From: Climacium dendroides
Taxonomy: Eukaryota; Streptophyta; Bryopsida; Hypnales; Climaciaceae
DNA length: 64,000 bases
NCBI GenBank assembly: GCA_950106755.1
Contig: OX467092.1
Coordinates: 2,542,001-2,606,000 of the forward strand
Reading direction: 5' to 3'
Every line of letters begins with the position of its first letter. The stretch's first letter is position 1. Positions 13,512 to 24,708 of the stretch are shown piece by piece. The position numbers and the translations under genes are program-made. A model generated the notes under the pieces. It searched no databases. It saw only the letters and a list, made by a program, of their open reading frames with translations, and had not been told where the DNA came from.

Positions 13512-16500
13512 ATGCCTCGCGCTCAGGCCCCTGCGCGGAAGAGGAACGCGAGTCAGCGGCGTGAAGAGGACTCCAGCGAACATGAAGAAACGCCGCCGCC
13601 AAAGCCAATCCGCATGTGCGGGGAGCATGAGCGCCGCTCCAAGGCCAGAGGAGACCCTTGGCCTGCTGCGTCGGCGGGGAAGGGACGAAACTGGGACAAC
13701 AATCCTCCAGCGAAGAGGAAGAGGACCCCTCAAGTGCAGTTGGACTTGTCGGAGGAGGCAGGGCACGACGTAGAGGAAGAGGAGGAACTCGAAGAGCAGT
13801 CTTGGAGGTAAGTTTGGGAGCAGACATAATTTGAGTATAGAACCACTGGTATTCAAGGTTTTGGGGGAGGCGCACGTTGGTACGGACGTCAAGTGCAACA
13901 CACACCATGTTGCTTCTGACGTCGACTCTATCATGTTAAACGTCATAGACGTTTAATGTGACGTCCGCATAAATTGTGTGACGTTCATGTCTGCGTCACG
14001 AAGGACATGTTCTTTGAGTTGAACTCTGTATAAAGAAAGGTGATTGTTTGTTCCTCAGAGAGCAATCATATTGAATTCCGGAGTGATCAATGAAGACGTT
14101 CGGGAGTCATCCCTCTACAAGGGTGGCAGACCCTAAACCACGGCGTCTTCCTAGTTTCTATCAAGAGGAAGTTCCTGTCATGTTCAAAACAACGTCCAGG
14201 CGTGTTTACATTGACGTTAGGTTCAACGTCGTGAGCAACAGAGTCGCATGTACAGAACTGTGAAGCCAAAAATAGCGTATGTGGATGTCTTTTGCGGGGG
14301 TCCAGTTGCGGGATTGATTTGTTTGTACTGACGTAGCCCCATTTTCTTCCCAAGCTGATAGTGCATTTGACCTTTTTACAGTAAGGGCTACAACACAGGG
14401 TTTGATGAACCAGCTTCGGATGCTGATATTGAAGAGATGATCGAGCAGCTGATCCCTGAACAGTCTCGTGAAAAAGGCGTAAGCACTGTAATGAAGAAAC
14501 CTGTGGAAATCGACCGACAGGGGGAACCATTCGGACCTATGAGGGTTCCTTTTTCCAACGACATTAAAAAATATGTGAGAGACCTTGACCCCAGGTTTGG
14601 ATGGGAGGGTCAGCCCCAAAAAGACAGACGGCGCTTATTTAGGCGCCTCTATACAGGTTTGTATTCAATCCTTCTCTGTGAAATGAAGAGGACTACAGAC
14701 CTTGTAGTTCACTGTTGCATGTAGTTCAAAAGACTGTAAATGTTGTGGAAGGTAGCTCATTGGCCATGAGGCGGGGCAGTGGATGTCACCTGTAATGTCC
14801 ACAGCGACGTCGAATACAATGTCATGCCTGACGTCAGTGCAGGATCCTCTACAGTGAGGGGTGCTCCCTATGGTCGTTCGCACCACAGGGACGTGCAGTG
14901 AGTTTCTGGAGACATAGTAGTGTCCATGTAAATTCTCTTGTTATTCTTTGGCACAACAATGTCATACATAATGCAGAGGTAGCTATACTAAGTTCTCTGG
15001 CTTGCAGATTGGCGTATAGAGGGAGAGTCCGAGCGCGTGTCGGAGAAGTGGATGCAGCCGTTCATCACAAAAGCGCTCATTCATGTTCGTTGGAAGCTCA
15101 ATCGATTGATTGATGGCGGAAAACCCAAGCTGATGGGAATGGATGACGATGTGTGGGAGGCATTGAAGGAGGCTCGTGCGACCGATGCTTCCCAAGAGAA
15201 GTCAGCCCATATGTCTGCCATTTCTAAGGGCAAGGCATCCAGCACAGCCCAGCATAAGGCCGTCGAGAGAGAAGTCATCTCGAGGCTGGTAAGTATGTAG
15301 TAACTGACGTCCACCTACTTGCCTAAGTCGACACCACTTTCATCACACATGTTGCGTTTGTTTTTCCAAAAAATGTCCGCTCTGGTGGTAGATGTGGAGG
15401 ACTGGGCCTTCTTCTTTGCACGTGGAAGGACCTTTGTGGGGTGGCATTGAAGCATGTAATCATTGCATCTGAACTGTAACTGCATATTCTTCTTCCCCTT
15501 GTCGGGTGGCATTCAAGCATGTAATCGTTGCATGTGGACTCTAAGTGCATATTCTTGTTCCCCTTGTACGGTGCCATTGAAGCATGTAAGCTTTGCATGT
15601 GAACTCTAAGTGCATATTCTTCTTCCCCTTGTAGACTTTGTTGCGGAACAGAGCACCGTTTGAAGCAGAGGTGGACGCAGAAATGGCCAAGGAGTTGCAA
15701 CGTCTGGAAGAAGAGAAGCAGAGGTCGAAGTCCCCATGGCAAAGAGCTGCAAGATATGCGCAGTCGGCTGGATGAGCTTGAGCTCAGTGTAAGTCGCCTT
15801 ACTGAGACCGTGAGCACGTCCCACAAAAGCATGGAAGAAATGCTACGTCAGATCCTCGCAAGTCAGTGTAAAGCAAGTGCTGGGGGGACCCCGGAGCCAT
15901 CCTCGCCAATGGAGGCAGGGAATGCACCACTTCTGACGTCACCTAGGGCAGAGGCATCGAAAATGGTACAAAAGGACTGTCCTGTGCCCGTGTTGCAGCC
16001 CACAGCTCTTGTAGATGTCGTTGAGCCAGTCCCCATAGCTGTTCAAAGCAATGTCGAAGACGATGTTCTTATTGACGTTAACGCCGACAAGCGGGCTGTT
16101 GAAGACGATGTTGTTCACGACGTTGTAGCTAACGCTGAGGAGGAGCAAGTACAAGGCACCGGTGAAGTTGCCATCCCTAAAACTGCTGAAGGTCAGCAAG
16201 GAGTAGAAGATGTGTACGCCATAGTGAAAGACTCCGGGGTGCAGGCAACATCCGAGAGGCGAGAAAACACGATGGAGACCTCCACAGAGCAACAGGTGAT
16301 GCGACGTCTCTCTTTCCATTTTAAGTGCCAAGTGATTGACGTGAAGCACTCCCTTTGTTAGGCTAGTGACGTTATTTCCATGAATTGCCTTGTATGAGGA
16401 TGGTGTCATAGCGTAGTAGCGGATGCCTTGCAATGCTTCAATTTTTTTTTACAAGTGCATGTCAAATTGGACATCCAAGTGAACGTCACTAGTAGCAGAC

Positions 16501-17100
16501 GCTGATGCACTGTAGGGCTCAGCCTGTTCTTTTCAAAGCCAGTACATCAAAATACTATGTAAGCAGAAGTCGAAGTTTCCTTTCAGTCCACCATTCCATT
16601 GAATGCGCAGGAATGTTTTACAATAACTATGTGCATCTTACAGGAAAGCAAGTGCCTCAATGGTGCTCAGGTAAGGCTAGGAAGTGTAGGTGATTAGAGG
16701 ATGTCAGAAGTGAATAATAATTGTGTGATGGTGTTGCAGGAAGACATTGAAGTCCTTGGTGAGTCCTCAAGCTGGCCTCGGCGTGCTGTGAGGACCACGC
16801 AAGGTGCGAAGGACACGAAGGCTACACCGAAGGCAGCAATTCCCAAAGCGGTGGGTCTTCCTAAACCTACCCAATCCACTAAAAAGGTTAGGAAGCCTGC
16901 ATTCCATTCACCCATACTTTCATTTGTTTCTGTATGCAACTTAAAAGAATAATGCAAGTGTAGCATTCCTTGACATCTGTTGTGGTTGTATAAGAGTCCC
17001 ATCAATAAATATGCATGAGTAGGTACCGTTGGTTTTGACTTGGTGTGGTATGATGCAGGCTGCTGTTGTCAAGAAATCGGATGCACCTCGGAAGAAGTGA
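13512..17100 (+). pseudogene. TNPA-like second CACTA gene, seven exons, one frameshift
   Basis: In En/Spm elements the second protein binds subterminal repeats and assists transposition. Exons by GT-AG and phase: 13512-13808, 14382-14656, 15008-15288, 15635-16295, 16644-16670, 16740-16886 and 17059-17100 (TGA). Exon 1 is charged (MPRAQAPARKRN, then an acidic EEEEELEEQ end). Exons 2-3 hold the conserved core (FRRLYT joined to DWRIEGE, then EKWMQPFITKALIHVRWKL and EKSAHMSAISKGKASS), which resembles the plant Transposase_24 (Ptta/En/Spm) region. Exon 4 is a coiled coil (RSRLDELELSVSRLTETV) followed by an Asp/Val-rich tract built on repeated GACGTT/GACGATGTT codons. The C-terminus is lysine-rich. 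Exon 4 changes frame near 15735-15745, so this copy is probably inactive unless an unseen micro-exon corrects it. Confidence 0.72.
15440..15634 (+). repeat. 65-bp unit x3 covering an intron 3' end
   Basis: There are three directly adjacent 65-bp units: 15440-15504, 15505-15569 and 15570-15634. Each ends with a pyrimidine-rich TTCCCCTTGT stretch. Only the third unit ends in TAG, and it abuts exon 4 of the TNPA-like gene at 15635. The other two end TCG and TAC. The repeat therefore looks like a triplication of the polypyrimidine/acceptor region. Confidence 0.9.
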
Positions 17101-18147
17101 GTCTCTATTTGCCACAGCGTGTCCAACTTCACATCGCATATGATGGTCAAGCATGTTATTCAGAACATTGAATAGAACGCACCATGTTTTCATCGAAAGT
17201 GCTGTAGTTAATGTTGTTGTGGATTTCTTCGTAGTACTAGACTATGGCATTTTTGTGCAGAAGTTGGCAAGTGGCCTTATAATCCCAATGCCATTGAAAA
17301 CACAGGCTTCTATGCTTGGACATCTCTTACAAAGACACATAATTCATCTTCTAATGGCATATCTCAATCTTCCATTCACTCATGTGTATGGGTTGTAGAG
17401 TACATCGTCTTTGATGTTGAGGTTTATGATTCACGTTGTTCATTTCGTTCGAGAAAACATCCTTCCTCTCGCATTGTATGTCTTCTGTAATGCTCAAGAA
17501 AACACTGCAGATGTCACTGTGCGTGTCAAACGGAACACTGAGCGCAAAGCAATGCATACCCCAGTACACGGGTTGCTCTACTTAATGTCACAATAGACGT
17601 GTATGTGGACGATGTCTGCGATTTTAGCAAAGAATAAATTCCACAATATTATCCACCCAGCTCGTTTCCTAAAGCACATTCTCGTTGACTCTGATGTCAT
17701 TTAAAACATCCTCCTGTCAAATGTGACGTCCCAGAGAACATTACACAGAACACCGGCATGTACCGCAGAAGAGTGCCACGTCAGCTGCCATGTAGGCTGC
17801 GTGCACCGGAAATTATTTTCTACGTTGGATATTTAGGGGTCCACGTCATTGGACACGTCACAACGTCGTTGGATGAAAAAGTTGTCCAACGTGTCCCTGC
17901 CCATCATTAAAAATCCTACGTGGATGCCAAAACCCCTCCACATGGCACTCTCAGAAACTCTTGGGTGACCCTGTTGTTTTCGATGTCACAAAAAATTTAA
18001 GCACGTTTTAGCACATAATATGGCCTGTTTTTGGCCCGTTTTTTTAAACGGATTTTTTTAGACGTCACTACAGGCATCGTCCTTGTTAAATTAGACATCA
18101 CGGCACGTTTTTTCCCTTGTTAAAAAAAACACTGATTTCTTATAGTG
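17101..18147. repeat. Right subterminal region of the CACTA element
   Basis: No gene is seen. From about 17690 to the terminus the sequence is crowded with GACGTC and ACGT motifs (17725, 17785, 17845-17900, 18061) in both orientations. This matches the left end in character and presumably gives the sites for the second transposition protein. The region 17101-17690 is featureless 3'-flanking sequence of the TNPA-like gene. Confidence 0.5.
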
Positions 18148-19677
18148 TGGAGAAGGTCAGGCTTCTTACGGAGCAGGTCCGGTTTCTTCCTTCCTATCCG
18201 GAACTTCTTCCTCTAGTGGCTCCGGCGCGGGAGGATCCTTTGTTGGCCTTGCCGGTGGAGTCCTTTGCCGCCGGGCCTTCTTCGCCAGAGGAGTAGGTGG
18301 CTCCTCGTCATCCGTCTCCTCATCATCCGGTCCTTCTTGAGGAGAAGGTTCTTCTCCTCCGTACTTTTGGAGCTGAACCAGCTCCTGATAGGCAATCTCC
18401 TCGTTCGTCTTGAGTAGGGAGTGGTGGGAATACAGGTGGGAGACGTAAGCCGGAAGAGGGCTCCCACCCTTCTTCCCTTGCTGGAAGGAACACACAAGGT
18501 CTCCTATTAAATCATGGATGACGAAGGCCCAATCCATCATCAGTTTACCTTGAAGACTTCCTAGGATGGCGGAAGCCACCTTGGCCACCACTCTTCTTGG
18601 CTTGGTCGGGTGAAGGATAGGGTTGAGAAACGCTACCACATCCTGATACTCCGGATTCACCAGGTCAAAAACCTGGTTACCCTCTTTCGGATTGGCTGAC
18701 GCCCAAAATTCGCCCTCCATGCACTCTTGGTTCTTTTCCATCACCTTGTCCAGCGCCACCCGAAACTTGTAGACAGCCCTCCATTCGTTGGTTGTCCACA
18801 GTTCTGGCTTTGCCCGGAGAGTGGTATCCAAAATACCGCTTTCCGGACAAAGTAAGTCTGATACTAAACTCTCCTCTGGGATGCCCCAGGGAACATCCAT
18901 CAAACCCTTACACCCCATGTTGGTGAGGTTCTGTCGCAAGCACTCCAGCTAGACCTCATCGGTTGGAATTTCTGGCACCACCCGCATTACCGGAATTGTC
19001 CTCGGCCGAGGCAATGGCAGTGGCATCTCTTCGTCCGAGTCTTCCGGTAACTCTTTCAACTTACGCCGGCTCGCCCTGGAAGACATCACGCTCACAAGAA
19101 AACCTCGCGCAATCTCTCCCTACCCCTCTTGCTCACAAAGATTCACTCCGGAACACCCTGCACGATATAGTCACAACTCATATAGTCCCTCAATCTACCA
19201 GAAATCTCTAAGAGTGGAAAGGCAGAAAATGTAGATGTAAAGGAATAAGAAAGCAATCGTGCCTTCCGCCGGCTACAGTTCTCTTCTTATACTGGCCAGA
19301 CGGACAGACGATCGGATGAAAGTACAAGATAGGTTTTGGCGGCAAAAGCCTAACCCTAGTACAGATCCGGTTTTCGGCTTTTAGGGCCGGCGCCATCATC
19401 CGATTTCCGGAACTTTCTAGGGCTCCAGAATTAGGTTGTTTACACCTAATGGAATTTTTCCGGATCCGAAGATTTGGTATTCCTGATTTTTTCTAATTTC
19501 CTATGAGAACTCAAAAAACTTTCCTCTTTAATGGAACAATTTTCGAAATTCCCCGTCAAATACTAGTGTTCTGGGTCTAGTATATGGAATCACATTCCCA
19601 CAAGGAGGTCCAAACATATACTCAGTAAAAAAATAGGACATCCATCAAACCAGACACATGTTGCCATGCAGCGCAAT

Positions 19678-22600
19678 TATAGCAATTAGTTGGACCAATA
19701 TTCCTCTAGTTAGCCTTTAATTTGCACCAAAGGTCCACTTAGAGTAAACCGCTTCGGAATCGTTCCCACAAGGACTTGAGGTTTACAGATTTATAGGATG
19801 ACCCCAATTTAAGCATTCACTTTCTCTTCGTCATACTACTCCAGACTACAGGTCCGGGGCGGCCACTAGTGCCGAGTGGGTTCCGGAAAAGTCCGGAAAC
19901 CATTCAGTGCCCCTTCCGGGATCCCTAGGTTTGGATGACGAGTGGCCAGATCCACCGTCCGGATGCTTACTGTGGAAACACGCTCTCTTTCTCTCTCTCC
20001 CTCAATCTCAATCTCTAACACTACTACTAACCTAACTCTTCAGGGACTGGAAGTGTCCTCCTATTCCGTCACCTCACAAATCCGGAAAACTTACCAGACC
20101 AGGTCACGCAGGGACAGTCAAAGACTACAACGACATTCTAATCTTAACCAGGCACTGAGCTTCCCGTTGACCGGGTGGGTTTCCTTGTACTCTCTTAGGC
20201 TTGCGTTGGGGCTTTTAACTCTATTCTACGGGGAATTCCGGCAATCCGAAATTCGAGCACGTCTTGCAAAATTTTCGTACACGAAAGTTGCTATCAGCCT
20301 CTCAGATACCATTTTCACCTAAGGTTGTATCCTACACGCAGGCTATACCAGCATTTGGGCAGTACTACACTAACACTACTATCGGAACCATCTGGTCGAT
20401 CTCCTCATCAAGTTAGTTATACCCGGAAACCATTCACGAAATCGACTCTCGCTACTAAAGGTAAGTTCTCAGTCTCCGGAAAAGCAAGAATGGACCCACA
20501 CCCCTCCCACAAACATGTACCGAATACAAAAGATAAGAGAATGGATACTCCAAACACTTGGAATTAAGCTCAAAAAGATACAATGCTAAAACTATGGGAT
20601 GGATGTGAATGACTAGAAAGGTCATCAAAACCCCTACTTATACTAAGACTAACATCATCCTAAAAATCCCACAAAACATTCCTACTGGTCCGTTAGATAT
20701 CCGGTAAATCCCGGATCCTATTTTTTCGGCTTTTGACGGTCGGACTCCGGTATTGCTGCTACTCTATACTACTGCACACTATTCCTTGGGATCCGGATCC
20801 GCGGGAGGAACATAGTCCTTCAACAAATCCAGCTTCATCTCCTTCCGGCTACTCCCTGGTGAAAACAAATTTGGACACCTTTGTCCCCATCTCTGGACCT
20901 CCACGATGTTGGGGTCCCTATCTACACTCCGGGTCCCGACTATCAGAACATCCAGACTTCCCCGGGAATCCTTCTGGGTCTTCTTATGACGAGGAGAAGA
21001 CTATATCGCCCGACCACTGTGAGCTTCCGGAGAAGTACCCGTCAGGTTGATGGTCGGGGTCACCGGAAGTAGATCTTCGCTTCCTTGGGGTACGACGGCT
21101 CCCCAGTCCACTCCTTCTGGCCTTCCGGGTGGTGGTGAAAGTTCCGGATCAACTGGTACCACCGGTGCTACTTCAATAACCATGGTTTCCAAGTTATTGC
21201 CTTCTATAACCACCAAAGTTTGCGCGGAGGGAGAAGAAAGAGTTACCGGATCCGACTCAGTGGGAGCCAAATACTCCATCATCTCCCGCATATTTGCCCG
21301 GGATGCATCCATCCGTCTCGCCTGCTCCAACGAGCACTTGATGATGTGTACCCGACTCGAGCTGGCGACTGCATCGAGGTTGGCTTCGAATAGCCGGGCT
21401 TTGTTGATACAATCCGCCGGTACTTCCAAGGAATTCCGGAGCTAGACCACACCTTAATACAATGCCGCTATCTGCCGACGGTGGTCCCCTTCTATGAGCC
21501 GGGCCGTCTCTTGGGCTGTGCGTAGACTGCTCTCCAATCCCACGCACTTGGATTCCAAATCCTGGACTTGGTCCCGCAATGTCCGGTTCTCCATGCGTAA
21601 AGCCCCCAACTTCGTCACTAGTCGCTTCCGTTCCTCTATTAGAAGGTTGTTTTGGTTCTCCGCCGCCATCAACGCATCCGTCCTCTGGAAGATGGCGTTC
21701 CGGTCAATCAGTGCCATCTTCCGGCACACCCGCTTGAGAGCCTCCTCGTAATTCTCGAGAAGCTTCGTGAGGTCATCCACCCGCCATACAAAGTACTGGG
21801 CCATTTCCGTAATGTCCTCCAGTGGCGTCCCCCCTAATTGCATGTAGGTTCTATCTCCCTCTTCTGCCTCCATAAGCCTGGGCCAGGAGGGTCCGGCCTT
21901 GGCCTGAGTGGGACCAGCTCGCGGTTGCACCGGCCCAACCTCTTGTGCAGAAGGTCGGACTTCTTCCGGAGCCGGTCTGGTCTCCGTCTTCCGGTCCAGG
22001 GTTTCTTCCTCCAATGGCTCCAGTGCGGGAGGATCTTCCGTCGGATTTACCAGTGGAGTCCTATTCCGCCATTGCCTCTTCTTTAGAGAAGTGGGCGGCT
22101 CCTCATCCTCCGTCTCCTCATTGTTCAGTCCGTCACAAGGAGAAGGTTCTTCTCCTCCGTACTATTGGAGCTAAACCATCTCCTGGTAGGCACTCTCCTC
22201 GTTTGCCTTAAGTAGGGAGTGATGGGCATACAGATGGAAAAGGTACGCCGGAAGTGGGCTCTGACCTTTCTTCCTCGACCGGAGGGAACGCACAAGGTCC
22301 CCTATTAACTTGTGGATGATGGTTGCCCAATCCATCATCATTTTACCTTGAAGACTCCCTAAGATGGCAGAAGCCACCTTGGCCACCACTCTTCTTGGCT
22401 TGGTCGGGTGAAGGATAGGGTTGAGAAACGCTATCACATCTCGATACTCCAGATTCACCAGGTCGAAAACCTGGTGACCCTCCTTCGGATTGGGTGACGC
22501 CCGGAATTTGCCCTCCATAACCTCCTAATTCTTCTCTATGACCTTGTCTGGTGCCTCCCGGAACTTGTAGACGGCTCTCCACGTGTTAACCGACCATAGT

Positions 22601-23391
22601 TCTGGTTTTGCCCGGAGGATGGTATCCAAGATACCACTTTCCAAACAAAGTAAATCAGACACCAAGTTCTCCTCCCTGATGCCCCACGGAACCTCCATGA
22701 GCCCCTCACACCCTATGTTGGTGAGGTTCTCTCGCAGACGCACCAGTCGGTCCTCCTCGGTAGGAACCTCCGGCACCACCTTCATCACCGGAATAGTCTT
22801 CAACCGGGGCGGTGGTGGCGGAAGCTCATCGTCTGAATCCTCGGGCAGATCCTTCAGCTTGCGCCGGCTTGCCCTGGAAGACATCGTGCTCACTGAAATA
22901 CCTCACACAATCCCTCTCTACCTCTCCTACTCACAAAGTTTCACTTCAGTAATCCCTGCACGATCACAACTCACACAGTCCCTCAATCTACCGGAATTCT
23001 CACAAAGCTAGGAAGACGGAAAACACAGGTGGAAGGAAAATAAGGAAGTACTCGTGCCTCTTGCCAGCTATAGTCCTCCTCTTATGCTGGCCAGACGGAC
23101 GGTCAGTCGGATGAATGTACGGAACAGGTTTTGGTGGCAAAACCCTATCCCTAGTACGGATCCGGTTTCCGGCTTTTAGGGCTGGCGCCATCATCCGATT
23201 TCCGGAACTTTCTAGGGTTCCAGAATTAGGTTTTTAGACCTAATGAAATTTTTCCGGATCCGGTTTAGGATATTTCTAAGTTTCCCTAATTTCCTATGAG
23301 AACTCAAACTTTCCTTTTGAAGGGAACAATTTTTGAAATTTCCCGTCATATGCTAGTGTTCTGGGCCTAGCATGTGGGATCACATTCCCAC
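19678..23391 (-). repeat. LTR B (probable solo LTR) with GCAAT target duplication
   Basis: This is a 3,714-bp unit in minus orientation, starting TGTGGGAATGTGAT at 23391 and ending GCTATA at 19678. GCAAT lies directly outside both ends (19673-19677 and 23392-23396), and the interrupted piggyBac frame resumes exactly across it. About 3.4 kb is homologous to LTR A, outside the CACTA insertion. No primer-binding site, gag or second LTR lies with it, so it is best read as a solo LTR left by LTR-LTR recombination. The non-coding part 22885-23391 includes a TATA-like CTTATGCTGG/GTATAAG region (minus strand, near 23090) that corresponds to the stretch upstream of gene A. Confidence 0.8.
20779..22884 (-). 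pseudogene. LTR-embedded gene, copy B
   Basis: This is the homologue of the split gene in LTR A, of unknown function. The frame runs from the ATG at 22884 (SSRASRRKLK) to TAG 20779-20781, 702 codons with no frameshift. The same order is seen: basic N-terminus, MEVPWGIREE, WRAVYKF, NPKEGHQVFD, LHPTKPRRV, PLPAYLFHLYAHHSLL, acidic/proline linker, coiled coil (MALIDRNAIFQRTDALMAAE through QVQDLESKCVGLESS) and a tail with PTINLTGTSPE. Premature stops are TAG 22525, TAG 22171, TAG 22162, TAA 21454, TAG 21442 and TAG 21001. Copy A has Gln, Gln, Lys, Gln, Arg and a sense codon at these places, so most are single or double transitions. It shares the LTR with a TATA-like promoter upstream. Confidence 0.75.
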
Positions 23392-24388
23392 AGCAATGTA
23401 TGCATGGCAATAACTAATGTGCCTCTAGGAAGGTCTTCTTTTGCATACAAAGCTAGGTGACTTGGCATTCCTAAGTGGTTTGCCTTCACTATTCCCGTGA
23501 ACCAAGTGCCAAGGGACAACAAAGCATCAACTAAAAAGGGAGAGCTGAAGAACCGGTCCGTAACAACTACGTGTCCTAGATTGGTAAGGTCCGACACCAA
23601 TGCCAGCACTATCGTAGCTTCTAGATTCTTTTCAGGTTTCCAACCTTTCCTTCCCTTGTATACTATTAGGTTGTAGACATAACGAGACTTACTACTTGCA
23701 CAGCACCATATTTTGATGCCATATTTGACAAGCTTATCCTTCATATATTGCTTGATATTGCAACGTATACCTTTGTAGGGTACTATAATTTCATTACAAG
23801 CAAGGTATTTGTTACAATTGTACACTGCTATTGAATGGTCTACAAAATTTTCTATCAACCATCAACATTTACCTATCTTATCATATGTGGCATCTGTCTT
23901 CTCTTGAACTAGCAAGTTATTATCTACTAGATGAAGGCATGATAGGATCTGCTCAAATCTTGGGCGTTTCATGATGGCCTTTACTAATGGACACCCGTAA
24001 AATTTTCTTTTGGACCAATAGAAGCGGATGTTGGGCTGTTGCTTCATGCCCATCAATATACACAAATCCAACCAAGCGCGCAACTCTACAACAGTTAGTT
24101 GCACCTGTGACAACTCATATTTTTTATTTTTATTTGTTTACCCTTTTGAGCGTACCGGAAAATAGAAATAGGTATCCGGATTCATCTAGAAAGAAAAATA
24201 AATCCAAAAATAGTCACCAAAATTACCTTACGGAACTAATCCGGTTTTAGGTCAAAGTGGAACGGATTAGATGTACAACCGGATAGTATTTCCAACCGGA
24301 ATCTTGTTGACCGGATTAGAGATAACCGGATGTCAAGAACCGGACCGGATATCCGACCGGTCATAAAGACAGTCCAGGGCGTCAGGAC

Positions 24389-24396
24389 TATATAAA
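24389..24396 (+). promoter_or_regulatory. TATA box upstream of LTR gene C
   Basis: TATATAAA lies in a GC-rich setting (GGACTATATAAAGCCTGG), 313 bp upstream of the ATG at 24709. It is preceded by the CCGG-rich stretch. This gives the embedded gene its own promoter, separate from the one expected to start the retroelement RNA. Confidence 0.6.
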
Positions 24397-24708
24397 GCCT
24401 GGCCCTGCCCATTTTCAGGTCTCTGGATTTCCACGTGTTGTTGTTTCTTGATTTAGCGCCTGACGTTTCTATCATTGACCATGGCAAGGGAGAGGAAGCA
24501 CAAGAGGGTACGGAAGTGAGTGAGGGGTGTGAGACGGAGAGATCTCCTCCAGACATGAGTGGGTGAGACCTTGAGTGCGAGCGAATACGTGAGAGACTAA
24601 GAGTGTGAGCACGCCAGTAGGTTAGTTTACAGGCGGAGCGGAACATTTAAGTGTCGGCGCTCCCTTGTTAGGACTGTAGAAGAGTGAAAACCGGGTAGAG
24701 CTACCCTC

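Larger units (their letters stand above)
4366..18147. mobile_element. 13.8-kb En/Spm (CACTA) transposon
   Basis: The terminal inverted repeats start CACTATAAGAAA at both ends, and similarity extends to about 25 bp. A 3-bp target duplication TGG lies at 4363-4365 and 18148-18150. The insertion is confirmed by the homologous LTR B, which reads straight through the same site near 21945 (CCTCTTGTG then AGAAGGTC). It carries two genes: a tnp2-type transposase on the minus strand (7701-11851) and a TNPA-like gene on the plus strand (13512-17100). It is rich in GACGTC palindromes, including the subterminal regions. Both genes carry disabling lesions, so this copy is probably non-autonomous now, though its ends look intact. 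Confidence 0.95.
3208..19086 (-). pseudogene. LTR-embedded gene, copy A, split by CACTA element
   Basis: The function is unknown. The minus-strand frame runs from the ATG at 19086 to 18151, is interrupted by the CACTA element, and continues from 4365 to a TAG at 3208-3210. Removing the insertion and one TGG duplication leaves 2,094 nt, exactly 698 codons, in one frame. Order along the protein: a basic N-terminus (SSRASRRK); an acidic/proline stretch; a globular domain with MDVPWGIPEE, WRAVYKF, NPKEGNQVFD and LHPTKPRRV motifs; PLPAYVSHLYSHHSLL; an acidic and proline-rich linker; a coiled coil of about 100 residues (near KMALTNRNAIFRRTDAL); and a Ser/Pro-rich tail with IIDLTDTPPE. Premature TAGs lie at 18949-18951, 4201-4203 and 3889-3891; copy B has coding triplets at each place. 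The globular domain vaguely resembles 'putative plant transposon protein' domains, but no family can be assigned. Confidence 0.72.
1369..19602 (-). repeat. 5' LTR of gypsy element A, interrupted by the CACTA element
   Basis: On the minus strand the LTR begins TGTGGGAATGTGAT at 19602, the same start as LTR B at 23391, with different flanking DNA in the two copies. It ends near 1369 with TTGTGCTGCA just before the primer-binding site. The last 100 bp (1369-1460) are similar to the 3' end of LTR C (27440-27535, opposite strand). Without the 13,782-bp CACTA insertion the LTR is about 4.45 kb, very long for an LTR. It holds a complete gene in sense orientation (3208-19086). The stretch from 1369 to about 3200 is non-coding U3/R/U5-like sequence with a minus-strand TATA-like TGTATATTTT near 1960. 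The exact 3' end is uncertain by about 15 bp, and the target duplication cannot be tested because the far end is outside the window. Confidence 0.75.

Noticed and set aside
13375..13946. Long minus-strand open frames of 169 and 177 codons
   Set aside because: They are antisense to exon 1 of the TNPA-like gene, in GC-rich DNA with few stop codons by chance.
18166..24113. Viewing 1369-19602 and 19678-23391 as a host gene tandem duplication
   Set aside because: The shared TG start, 5-bp duplications, primer-binding site and gag next to copy A, and the uninterrupted piggyBac frame across copy B all point to LTR insertion instead.
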